Program-made: the position numbers and the translations under genes
Notes under the pieces: generated by a model
The model's database searches: none
Seen by the model: only the letters and a program-made list of their open reading frames with translations
What the model was told of the DNA's origin: nothing
Part shown: positions 22,315 through 28,534 of the stretch, piece after piece
Layout: each line of letters opens with the position of its first letter
Position numbering within the stretch: position 1 is the stretch's first letter
Source of the DNA: a virus
Reading direction: 5' to 3' (one strand)
IMG/VR virus record: IMGVR_UViG_3300048091_000070
Location: 1-44,124 of that record
DNA: 44,124 nt

Positions 22315-22401
22315 CTAGCTAACCATTTTGATAATTGCACCAAGCAGTAAGCCCAGCGCTACCCCGCCTATCACAAGCCAAAATTGGTCGATGTTCTGCA
22401 T
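22315..22401 (-). CDS. 28-residue membrane micropeptide
   Basis: ATG 22401 is two bases after the winged-helix gene stop, and TAG is at 22315-22317. MQNIDQF is followed by a hydrophobic helix (WLVIGGVALGLLLGAII) and KMVS. One more member of the membrane micropeptide set, here inside the lysogeny module. Confidence 0.5.
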   Translation of the reverse strand: MQNIDQFWLVIGGVALGLLLGAIIKMVS

Positions 22402-22403
22402 GT

Positions 22404-22793
22404 CTAACTCTTCCGGCTAAGTTCCCAAGCGCGCCTAACTTTAGAAAGCAAAGCCGCGCCCTTCTCACTGATAAAGGATCGATTAATTCTAAGGTCTACC
22501 TTGTCGCGGCGCTGTTCAATGACGTTCATGCCTTCCTCGCCGCGACGGTCCCGTTCGCCCAAATCCAACAGGTGGCGTGTCATGACCGCCTTATACACCC
22601 CAAGCTCGGTAGCGTACTCGTTGACCGGCCGCCCTTCCTTTTCGGCGACCGCGAGAAAGCTAATGATGTAGCTAGCGGGTATAGTCGGGTTGAGCGCGAC
22701 GAACGGCTCGAGTGCCAAGCGTAGGGCTTTGGCAGCCTGCCTAACTTCGTCCGTCAAGTGTGACTTGTACCCAGCTGGGATATTCACAGCCAT
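22404..22793 (-). CDS. Winged-helix (MarR-like) regulator
   Basis: 129 residues from ATG 22793, preceded by the strong site AGGAGG; an in-frame ATG at 22844 would add 17 residues. Helices 45-75 (IPASYIISFLAVAEKEG, VNEYATELGV), then YKAVMTRHLLDLGERDRRG and a wing-like stretch (DKVDLRINRSFISEKG), resemble MarR-type winged helices often seen in phages. With a sigma-70-like promoter in front and integrase behind, it is the best candidate for a lysogeny repressor, but no direct link to the operator words can be seen. Confidence 0.7.
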   Translation of the reverse strand: MAVNIPAGYKSHLTDEVRQAAKALRLALEPFVALNPTIPASYIISFLAVAEKEGRPVNEYATELGVYKAVMTRHLLDLGERDRRGEEGMNVIEQRRDKVDLRINRSFISEKGAALLSKVRRAWELSRKS

Positions 22794-22856
22794 GTTGCCT
22801 CCTAAATGTAATGCTCGCAGATAGTCTCCGTTAGTCTGTGCCATGACTTTACTCCA

Positions 22857-22884
22857 ATTACAACTTGTTTAAAGTGCCTTGCAA
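22857..22884 (-). promoter_or_regulatory. Candidate sigma-70 promoter of the lysogeny operon
   Basis: On the minus strand TTGCAA (22879-22884) and TGTAAT (22857-22862) are separated by 16 bases; the -10 box matches the consensus at 5 of 6. The start point would fall about 50 bases before ATG 22793. It would drive the winged-helix, micropeptide, CxxC and integrase genes. Confidence 0.5.
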
Positions 22885-22885
22885 C

Positions 22886-23251
22886 TCAGGGTGTGAAGAT
22901 GCGTTTCAGTACAAAGTCGCGCGAGATGCCTAGGGCAAATAGGCCCACAATGGTAACTATCCATCCGCCGCATGTGTAGTGCAGCACCCCAGCGGCAACA
23001 GGGATGGTGACAAACATCGAATAGAGGCTGCGAATATAGCCCTTGGCGTCCGTGCTCGGGTTATCCACAGGCGTGATAGCTGCCCAGACTTCAGCGTCAG
23101 TGTCCTCAACATCGAACACAAGGTCTTCATAGTGGTCGAAGGCGAGCGCCACATGATAGCTATCCAAGCGCGTTATCTGCCCGGTTGCCCCGGCCGGAGT
23201 GTTGTCTAGAGGGGCGGCTAGTACGAAGCGGATATTGGAGGGAATGGGCAT
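22886..23251 (-). CDS. Membrane-anchored protein, unknown
   Basis: 121 residues. The N-terminal 80 are soluble and beta-rich (VLAAPLDNTPAGATGQITRL, DSYHVALAFDHYEDLVF). Two hydrophobic segments follow (about 79-95 and 97-112, GGWIVTIVGLFALGI), with a basic end (VLKRIFTP). ATG 23251 has the ACGCGCGAG motif in front, and a promoter/operator pair lies about 50-80 bases upstream. A host-envelope target is likely, the role unknown. Confidence 0.65.
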   Translation of the reverse strand: MPIPSNIRFVLAAPLDNTPAGATGQITRLDSYHVALAFDHYEDLVFDVEDTDAEVWAAITPVDNPSTDAKGYIRSLYSMFVTIPVAAGVLHYTCGGWIVTIVGLFALGISRDFVLKRIFTP

Positions 23252-23295
23252 GTGATGCTCGCGCGTTAAGTCAGCTGGGTGTCAGTGATTAGCCG

Positions 23296-23331
23296 TGGAA
23301 ACCTAATTGCACGTCGGGAAAAAGTGGTCAA
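23296..23331 (-). promoter_or_regulatory. Candidate promoter with overlapping operator word
   Basis: On the minus strand TTGACC (23326-23331) and AATTAG (23303-23308) are 17 bases apart. The word TGGAAACCTA (plus strand 23296-23305) overlaps the -10 box. The same 10-base word occurs at 25116-25125. It lies in the 134-base gap (23252-23385) upstream of the 121-residue gene. Confidence 0.5.
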
Positions 23332-23385
23332 CGTTCTGCCCCCGTTTTGCCGTAGTATTACCGACAGCGTTACCGGGGGATAAAC

Positions 23386-23913
23386 TCACGCCACCCCCTT
23401 GTACGTCCTGCGGAGTCGAATGTTGCTGATGTTCGACTCGTGAACCTTGAAGCGCCTAGCTAGAACGGTGCCTGGAAGAGTGCTCGCGCGTATGAACACG
23501 ACCTGCTCGGGCGTCAGCTTGTGGTGGGTCGAGCGGCTCGCCTTCTCGCGTTCGGCCTCCAGCGCAGCCACGTCTATCTCTCGCGCGATGAGGATGCTCT
23601 CCGGGTCGCAGAGATCAGGCACCACAGGGAGCACATCGTCCCCGGGACAGAACACGCGAGGCTCAGATACCGTGCCGCGACGGTGCCCCTTGGACCGCTC
23701 GGCTTGCCGAACGCTCTTTAGGATCAACATCAGCCATGTAGCTAGCTTGCCCTTGGCTGAGTCAAACCAATCCTTGCGCGTCAAGGCGTAAACGATGGCT
23801 GTCTGAATACCATCCTCGGCGCCGTCGCGCGTCCCCCAGAGTTTGCGGGCGAACGTCTGCACCATGCCGGTTTGGCTAGCTTCCCAAATGTCAATTGCAG
23901 TTAGCGTAGTCAT
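23386..23913 (-). CDS. Sigma-70 region-2-like protein with C-terminal helix-turn-helix
   Basis: 175 residues from ATG 23913, which overlaps the stop of the 31-residue gene (ATGA); the frame is open to 24285, but that part runs against other genes. Residues 15-75 (VQTFARKLWGTRDGAEDGIQ, FDSAKGKLATWLMLILKSVR, ERSKGHRR) look like ECF sigma region 2. The last 45 residues (HKLTPEQVVFIRASTLPG, TVLARRFKVHESNISNIRL) form a helix-turn-helix resembling those of homing nucleases more than sigma region 4. It may redirect host RNA polymerase to phage promoters. Confidence 0.6.
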   Translation of the reverse strand: MTTLTAIDIWEASQTGMVQTFARKLWGTRDGAEDGIQTAIVYALTRKDWFDSAKGKLATWLMLILKSVRQAERSKGHRRGTVSEPRVFCPGDDVLPVVPDLCDPESILIAREIDVAALEAEREKASRSTHHKLTPEQVVFIRASTLPGTVLARRFKVHESNISNIRLRRTYKGVA

Positions 23914-24005
23914 ACGAACCTCGCGATGAAACCAATTCCCCAAGTCATCCCGCCCAGCCACAGCACGATACAGGCAGTTGCGGCCCATGTGTCCCCGTGT
24001 CTCAT
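23910..24005 (-). CDS. 31-residue membrane micropeptide
   Basis: ATG 24005 overlaps the upstream TGA, and its TGA overlaps the sigma-like ATG. MRHGDTWAATA is followed by one hydrophobic helix (CIVLWLGGMTWGIGFIA) and RFV. Overlaps at both ends and the composition support it. Confidence 0.5.
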   Translation of the reverse strand: MRHGDTWAATACIVLWLGGMTWGIGFIARFV

Positions 24006-24172
24006 TTGCGCTTCCCCTTGGCCTTCTTAGCTGCCTTGCGTTTCGCTTTGCGTGTTGGCTTGGCCAGCTGCTCCTCAATGAGCTTGATGGTCCCCGGGCT
24101 CGCCTTGATGAATGCTGGCGCGGGCTCGCCCCAGATATCCGCGTTGCTCGGTAGCTTGTCCTTTGTAGCCAT
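24002..24172 (-). CDS. 56-residue protein with Lys/Arg-rich tail
   Basis: ATG 24172 to TGA 24002-24004. The N-terminal half (KLPSNADIWGEPAPAFIKAS) is followed by a helix (TIKLIEEQLAKP) and a histone-like basic tail (TRKAKRKAAKKAKGKRK). It probably binds nucleic acid. Its stop overlaps the next micropeptide start. Confidence 0.6.
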   Translation of the reverse strand: MATKDKLPSNADIWGEPAPAFIKASPGTIKLIEEQLAKPTRKAKRKAAKKAKGKRK

Positions 24173-24175
24173 TGG

Positions 24176-24370
24176 CTAATCCTCCACTTCAATGTTTTCC
24201 GCGAGGCAGAGACTTTCCCAAAGGTCGTGGCCGGTCGGCGCTTGGAAGAAGGCACAGGTGCCGTCCCCGTACAGCACGCTTTCATTTACAGCCGCGTTTG
24301 CCGTTAGGTCGGTAGTGCGCCAACCGGCAGCGCGCGCCGCCTTCTCGTATTTGCTCGGCTTGTAGGCCAT
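24176..24370 (-). CDS. 64-residue protein, unknown
   Basis: ATG 24370 overlaps the upstream TAA (TAATG). Sequence: MAYKPSKYEKAARAAGWR, then AAVNESVLYGDGTCAFFQ and an acidic end (ENIEVED). No family recognised; kept because of coupling and plausible composition. Confidence 0.6.
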   Translation of the reverse strand: MAYKPSKYEKAARAAGWRTTDLTANAAVNESVLYGDGTCAFFQAPTGHDLWESLCLAENIEVED

Positions 24371-24531
24371 TAGCGTCCCTTCCTTTCGGTGCAGCGCTCC
24401 TCGCGCGTGGTGGTCGTCGGCCCCTTCTGCATCCCGTAGCGGTACAAGGCATATTCAGCCTTTCGCGCGTTGATGGTTGCCCGCAGGTTACGGGCGGCAT
24501 TCTTGATCACGTATGCTTTGCTTTGCTGCAT
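24370..24531 (-). CDS. 53-residue basic protein, unknown
   Basis: ATG 24531 to TAA 24370-24372. It has a strongly basic helical sequence (SKAYVIKNAARNLRATINAR, KAEYALYRYGM) and tail (TTTREERCTERKGR). An AAGGAAGGG ribosome site for the next gene lies inside its end. A candidate promoter TTGATT-16-TACACT (24562-24589) lies 30-60 bases upstream. Confidence 0.55.
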   Translation of the reverse strand: MQQSKAYVIKNAARNLRATINARKAEYALYRYGMQKGPTTTTREERCTERKGR

Positions 24532-24637
24532 TGTCGTTACTCGGTTCTAGTTGGTGCGATTAGTGTACTAGGTTGCGAAGGATAATCAATGCCTTTGTGT
24601 AGCTATTTTGCGTTAGCTATCCCTCGCGCGTTAGGGG

Positions 24638-24757
24638 TTAGCCTTCGTCATCCGGCACGATAGCCATGAGGACATCCCCCGACTGCCACGCAGCAATTGC
24701 TTCGTCGGCCGTTTCAAAGAACGTCTTGGTGAGGTCTGGGTGGAGTAGATAAAACAT
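24638..24757 (-). CDS. 39-residue acidic peptide, unknown
   Basis: The frame is open to 25000, but those codons overlap the 76-residue gene in reverse character. ATG 24757 has ACGCGCGAGG seven bases in front. The product (MFYLLHPDLTKTFFETADEA, then IAAWQSGDVLMAIVPDDEG) is compact and protein-like. Unknown role. Confidence 0.55.
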   Translation of the reverse strand: MFYLLHPDLTKTFFETADEAIAAWQSGDVLMAIVPDDEG

Positions 24758-24779
24758 CGTTGTTCCTCGCGCGTTGGGG

Positions 24780-25010
24780 TTAGTTGAGTGTGCTGTGGGC
24801 GGCATGGGTTGCGCGTTGCGCGTTAGGCACCAAATCGGCCAGCTCCTCGCACATACCGCCCTCCACTTCCCGGCAATGGGGCAGCGCTCGCACGCCTTCC
24901 GCTGCCGCGTCGATAGCCTCGATTGCGCTAGGGGCCCCCACGATTGCCACCGCCTCAATGGTGCGGCCGTCGGTATGGGTATAGAGCACGGTAACAGCAA
25001 ATAGCTTCAT
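24780..25010 (-). CDS. 76-residue protein, unknown
   Basis: ATG 25010 has AAAGG in front; an upstream in-frame ATG (25070) would add 20 unlikely residues. Two strands (KLFAVTVLYTHTDGR, TIEAVAIVGAP) are followed by a helix (AIEAIDAAAEGVRAL) and a Cys/Glu-rich end. Operator word TGGAAACCTA stands about 110 bases upstream. Confidence 0.6.
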   Translation of the reverse strand: MKLFAVTVLYTHTDGRTIEAVAIVGAPSAIEAIDAAAEGVRALPHCREVEGGMCEELADLVPNAQRATHAAHSTLN

Positions 25011-25115
25011 TGGTCGGCCTTTCAGCACCGCTAAGGTGCGGTTTGATTGTAAGGGGCCTAGGAGGCCCATGGGTGAGTTTTGGTAGCTAAGGCTAGTCAG
25101 GTAGCGGCTGCCCGC

Positions 25116-25125
25116 TGGAAACCTA
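25116..25125 (-). promoter_or_regulatory. Operator-like word TGGAAACCTA
   Basis: Exact copy of the 10-base word at 23296, in the 144-base gene-free stretch 25011-25154 before the 76-residue gene. A looser copy TGGTGACCTA overlaps 25148-25157. No convincing promoter boxes were seen here. Confidence 0.4.
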
Positions 25126-25154
25126 CCAATGGGCAGCTAATGGCATTTGGTGAC

Positions 25155-25376
25155 CTATTGGGCCTGCCATGTCTGAGAGAAGCCCGGGAATAGCCCGTCC
25201 TCATTGGGCCGCAGGAACAAATCGGTTTGCATTGGGCCCGGGTTGACTAGGCCCCGCGCTAGCTTTGTCGGAACCGTCCCCTGCCCGTCGATTGAGTACA
25301 GGGGGCCCGATTGCGTGAGTGTGAGCATCAGGGGGGCACCGTTGCGGAGAAGGCTAGTTGCTTTGTTGCTTGTCAT
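25155..25376 (-). CDS. 73-residue protein, unknown
   Basis: ATG 25376 has GAGGGGGC in front and lies just after the end of the larger upstream gene (stop at 25387). Sequence: TSLLRNGAPLMLTLTQSGPL, YSIDGQGTVPTKLARGL, then PMQTDLFLRPNEDGLFPG. Beta-rich and compact, no family recognised. Confidence 0.6.
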   Translation of the reverse strand: MTSNKATSLLRNGAPLMLTLTQSGPLYSIDGQGTVPTKLARGLVNPGPMQTDLFLRPNEDGLFPGFSQTWQAQ

Positions 25377-25386
25377 GGTTGCCCCC

Positions 25387-26241
25387 TCACTCCGCCAGCG
25401 CCGCACCGCCGTATTGGGCGAGCGTCTCCTTGAGCCATTTGACGGGCTCTTTTACCGTAGGGTCCTTAGCGTGAGCCGCGCCAACGTAGAGAACCTCACC
25501 TGTAACGCCTAAGGCGTTAGTGTACAATTCGCGCGCTGTTCGCTGGTAACCTTCAAAATCGTTGTGGGGCCAGCCGCCCATGTAACCGCCCTTAGCGATT
25601 TGATTGCAGGAAGCGTAGCCTAGGCCGCGCGTAACGCACGGGTCGGTGAGCATATGCGCGGCTCGCGCCAAGTCGAGCGGGGCAGTGTCGAGCTTAGTGA
25701 GCACGTGAGCCCCTCTCCCCGTTGAACCAAGGCAAACCGCCGTCCAAATCTCAACCGGGCGATTAGCTGACAGCAAGCGGACCAAGGCGAGCAGCGTTGC
25801 GCCGCGCTTGCGCATAGTCTCAACATCAATCATCGCGGACAGCGTCATTGACACGATGATGGTGAGAGGCCCCTGCTCTGTCATGACGCGCTCGCGGCGC
25901 CGCATGGCCATAGGATGGCCAGCAAGGAAGGCCGGAACGCAAGGCGATCCGCCAACCACGTCAAGCCGATTGCGCCATACGGGCGAAACGAATTGATCCG
26001 CCTCTAGCGTTTCGAGCAGCTGCTCGGAGGCAGCAACTCCGGACAAATCACCGTTGCGCACACAATCGAGCGCTTGCGCATAGGTTTTGTCTCCATACCA
26101 GCTGTTGCCCCTAGACGCCCCTTTGCGCTCCGATTGCTCCGCAGGAACAGAGGCAGCCAACTCTGCAAAACCCTGCATGTCGCAAACCGCAAAATAGTCC
26201 GTTCCGCCTTTAAGCCCGCGCCGTTCCGATTTAGTGATCAT
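25387..26241 (-). CDS. DUF7192-like partner of the MoxR-type ATPase
   Basis: 284 residues. GDKTYAQALDCVRNGDLSGV (49-68), RLDVVGGSPCVPAFLAGHP and the later hydrophobic block GPLTIIVSMTLSA...KRGATLLALVRLL recall DUF7192-type phage proteins, which I have seen next to MoxR-like ATPases. The second half could be a von Willebrand A-like fold. The gene follows the AAA+ gene and has its own candidate promoter inside a perfect 13-bp inverted repeat. In MoxR/VWA pairs the ATPase remodels a target that the partner selects. Family assignment needs an HMM search. Confidence 0.55.
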   Translation of the reverse strand: MITKSERRGLKGGTDYFAVCDMQGFAELAASVPAEQSERKGASRGNSWYGDKTYAQALDCVRNGDLSGVAASEQLLETLEADQFVSPVWRNRLDVVGGSPCVPAFLAGHPMAMRRRERVMTEQGPLTIIVSMTLSAMIDVETMRKRGATLLALVRLLSANRPVEIWTAVCLGSTGRGAHVLTKLDTAPLDLARAAHMLTDPCVTRGLGYASCNQIAKGGYMGGWPHNDFEGYQRTARELYTNALGVTGEVLYVGAAHAKDPTVKEPVKWLKETLAQYGGAALAE

Positions 26242-26267
26242 TGGTCCGCTCCGTTGTTGGTCCGGGT

Positions 26268-26312
26268 ATCCTATAGGTTGCCATTAGCCTGTCAATACCA
26301 ATGGCAACCTAT
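26268..26312 (-). promoter_or_regulatory. Promoter inside a perfect 13-bp inverted repeat (operator)
   Basis: ATAGGTTGCCATT (26273-26285) and AATGGCAACCTAT (26300-26312) are perfect inverted copies 14 bases apart. Between them, on the minus strand, is a consensus TTGACA (26290-26295); 16 bases on is TAGGAT (26268-26273). Each arm contains TGGCAACCTA. This is the classic form of a repressor-controlled host promoter and lies just upstream of the 284-residue gene. Confidence 0.75.
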
Positions 26313-26322
26313 TTGTTGAAAA

Positions 26323-27585
26323 TTATGCAGCGTCAACCATGCGGCGCTGGTCCGGTGTCAACTCTGCCAGATATGTCAATTCGGCAGCCTCTTCAAACGT
26401 CATGCCAGCGCCGATGATAGCTGCCCCCGCTTGCGTCATGCGCGGATCGATTTGCACCTTGATCCCGGCCTTCTGAGCGTTAGCGCGGGCTTTCTGGACG
26501 CGCTTGGCCCAATCGACATTACCGGAGATATCCCGCTCCAAAGCCTCGTCATAGCCCCAAGAAATGCGAACGGGGAAACGAGACTTGATTGCACCGTCAA
26601 GGCGATTGCGGCCGACGAATTCAGCCGTGGCGCCGTTGCCGAACGTGTTGCCAGCGGCGATGATAATGCTGTCAGGGTGGCGGTTGACAAGCGCGTCAGG
26701 GAATTCGGTGGAGCCATTGGCCATTGCGCCCGCAAGCGCCAACAGAGGCGAATTGTCCGAGCTGTCAATCTCGTCAAACAGGTAAACAGCTGGACGGCCG
26801 AAAGCCTTGCGGAAAGGCGTTTCGTGATAGTTGCCCGCTGCATCCTTGAAGCCGAGCAATTGGTGATCCATGCTGATTGCGCCGTTAGTGTAGAATTCGA
26901 GGCCAAGCGCCTTAGCCAGCTGCTCAACAGCATGGGTTTTGCCGCTACCAGTAGGGCCGACAAGCATAATGTTTGGGTGGCGACCATTGGCCTGACGCGA
27001 CGACGCGACCTTAAGCAGCTGCTCGAATTTGGGATGAACGCGGCCTTCCACCTTGTATGTGCTGCCGTCGTATTTCTTGAGTTCAATGGTGCGGACAGGG
27101 GAATGCTTGGCGATAAGGTCGGGCAGCTGAGCCAGCAAGTCAAAGATTTGATCGTTGACGATAGCCGCGACCGCTTTGTTATCCATCGGCGCGCTACCCT
27201 GAGACTTGGCGAGCGCTTCAGCAAGCAGGGCAGCTGCCGTAGCTACGTCAGACGCGGCGTTATCATTGGTATTCATTGCGAAGGTTTCTTCCTTAGTGGC
27301 ATGGGTGGCGTTAGTGCCATTGGACGCGGCGGATTGCGCTGCGCTAGCAGTGCCTTGAGACAGGCGCAGGATATTGAGCGAAGCATCGCTGATATCGTTC
27401 CAAGCGTTCTCTAGCTCTGCAAACGAGAGGCGGGCGGCATAGGTTGACGGGACGCCATTAGCTGACAGCCATTTGCGCAAGGCGAGCTTGGCGGGATGCT
27501 TAGCGTCCTGTGCCATACCGGAGAAGCTGAGGTAGCCACGGGGGGCAGAGATGGCAGAGGAAGTGGCGTGTTCGTTGGTCGTCAT
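26323..27585 (-). CDS. MoxR-like AAA+ ATPase
   Basis: 420 residues from ATG 27585 (site CGGAG in front); 41 more upstream codons are open but lack a site. N-terminal part up to about 165 is low-complexity and Ala/Ser/Asn-rich after a SAP-like segment (RKWLSANGVPSTYAARLSFA). AAA+ core: Walker A GPTGSGKT (210-217), Walker B YLFDEID (268-274), sensor IIIAAGNTFGNG, then arginine finger region NRLDGAIKSRFP. This is the AAA_5/MoxR type that remodels protein complexes. It is the first leftward gene after the control region, so among the first expressed. Confidence 0.85.
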   Translation of the reverse strand: MTTNEHATSSAISAPRGYLSFSGMAQDAKHPAKLALRKWLSANGVPSTYAARLSFAELENAWNDISDASLNILRLSQGTASAAQSAASNGTNATHATKEETFAMNTNDNAASDVATAAALLAEALAKSQGSAPMDNKAVAAIVNDQIFDLLAQLPDLIAKHSPVRTIELKKYDGSTYKVEGRVHPKFEQLLKVASSRQANGRHPNIMLVGPTGSGKTHAVEQLAKALGLEFYTNGAISMDHQLLGFKDAAGNYHETPFRKAFGRPAVYLFDEIDSSDNSPLLALAGAMANGSTEFPDALVNRHPDSIIIAAGNTFGNGATAEFVGRNRLDGAIKSRFPVRISWGYDEALERDISGNVDWAKRVQKARANAQKAGIKVQIDPRMTQAGAAIIGAGMTFEEAAELTYLAELTPDQRRMVDAA

Positions 27586-27828
27586 GTCCGTTAGCTCCGT
27601 TGTGTGTGGTTCGCCGTTGCCCCCTATGAACAGCATTTGGCACAGGGTTGCAATAGCTAATCGTTGCCCAAAGCTAACTTTAGGCCGAATGCATAGCAGG
27701 GATTCCAATGGCGCATGGCTGCCCTATCGCTCCCTATCGGCCATGGGGAACAGGGGGCAGCTAGCGGGGGCAGCTAGAGGCGACGGGTTGGCATGGGGTT
27801 AGTTAGCTGCCATTGGGCGCAACGTGCT

Positions 27829-27857
27829 CCTAGGGCTTCCTAGGGCTTCCTAGGGGC
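27829..27857. repeat. Short tandem repeat CTAGGGCTTC
   Basis: TCCTAGGGCTTCCTAGGGCT continues into TCCTAGGGG: three CCTAGG units at 10-base steps, i.e. about one helical turn apart. This spacing suggests a protein-binding array (repressor, origin or packaging protein). Confidence 0.7.
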
Positions 27858-27981
27858 AGTCTACGCTCCGACAAACGTAGGCCCATGCCAGTGTGCAACT
27901 ATACGGCCGTATCGGCCCTACCACTTGATAGGCTGGCTATCCCTAGCTATCCCCTTTGCGGTTAGGCTATCCGCATGTATG

Positions 27982-28001
27982 CCAATGATATCAATGGGTT
28001 A
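27982..28001 (+). repeat. 20-bp direct repeat, copy A
   Basis: CCAATGATATCAATGGGTTA, repeated with one change at 28256-28275. The inner TGATATCA is palindromic. Candidate operator or phage promoter. Confidence 0.7.
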
Positions 28002-28190
28002 GCCTTAGCGCGGGGGAAGCTAGCGGGGGATCGGGGCAAGCCAAAGGGACTCCGGCCGGGCATGGGGCCCCCGGGCTGAGGATTTGGGGCCCCCCGCTTC
28101 CAAAAAGTCGGGCTAAAGCCTTGGGCCTCTGCTCAGCTGAACAGGGCAGTGTGCTCTGCCCAGAGTACCGTAGGGGCCCAACGGCGACCC

Positions 28191-28246
28191 GGGGCCCCAA
28201 TGAGCCTCTCAGCGCCGCTTAGGCGCGGCTGGACCCCTGTTTTTGC
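28191..28246 (+). terminator. Possible terminator-like hairpin in the control region
   Basis: GCGCC-GCTTA-GGCGC lies inside a wider GGGG...CCCC pairing and is followed by TGTTTTTGC. It could stop rightward transcripts begun further left before they reach the tRNA and tail genes. Confidence 0.35.
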
Positions 28247-28255
28247 ATACGAAAT

Positions 28256-28275
28256 CCAATGATTTCAATGGGTTA
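28256..28275 (+). repeat. 20-bp direct repeat, copy B
   Basis: CCAATGATTTCAATGGGTTA, 19 of 20 identical to copy A, 274 bases downstream in the same orientation. Confidence 0.7.
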
Positions 28276-28534
28276 CCAGACAAACATGCCTACTCTGTAG
28301 AGAAAGAGGACCACTGATGCCCTCTCAAAGACCCTGTACTACAGCTAGTACCCTAGGGAACCCAATGTAACCGAATGGAACATAGGAACCCTAGGGATAC
28401 CAAGTAGTAGCAAATTACCACCCCTTAGAGAAACCTCTGAGGGACCTTTAGGTACCATTAGTTACCTATGGGGAACAGAAGTTTGGAGCTAGTAGCTAGC
28501 AACTGCAATCTTCTGTCCCTCACCACTAGTAAAT

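Larger units (their letters stand above)
27586..28534. promoter_or_regulatory. Divergent control region between the two arms
   Basis: About 950 bases with no convincing gene. It holds three copies of CTAGGGCTTC-type units (27829-27857) and two 20-base direct repeats. It also holds GC-rich GGGGCCCC runs (28053-28200) and a hairpin CCCTTAGAG-AAAC-CTCTGAGGG (28422-28443, one G-U pair). Two CCCTAGGG palindromes near 28351-28399 and a possible rightward box pair TTGATA-17-TATCCC around 27925-27953 complete the list. It must contain the start points for both arms and may hold the replication origin or packaging site; I cannot place these exactly. Confidence 0.6.

Noticed and set aside
23914-24285. 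124-residue N-terminal extension of the sigma-like protein
   Set aside because: It is Arg/Ser-rich, overlaps two better small genes, and the coupled ATG at 23913 explains the start.
24400-24412. Another AACGCGCGAGG-type motif copy
   Set aside because: It lies inside the 53-residue gene as coding sequence and is not placed before a start.
27991-28200. A 69-codon leftward open frame in the control region
   Set aside because: The stretch is very GC-rich and low in complexity, the product is Pro/Ala/Gly-rich without pattern, there is no ribosome site, and it covers repeats.
28517-28534. T3-like phage promoter in CCCTCACCACTAG
   Set aside because: Resemblance is limited to a few bases, no second copy was found, and the promoter consensus of this polymerase is unknown.
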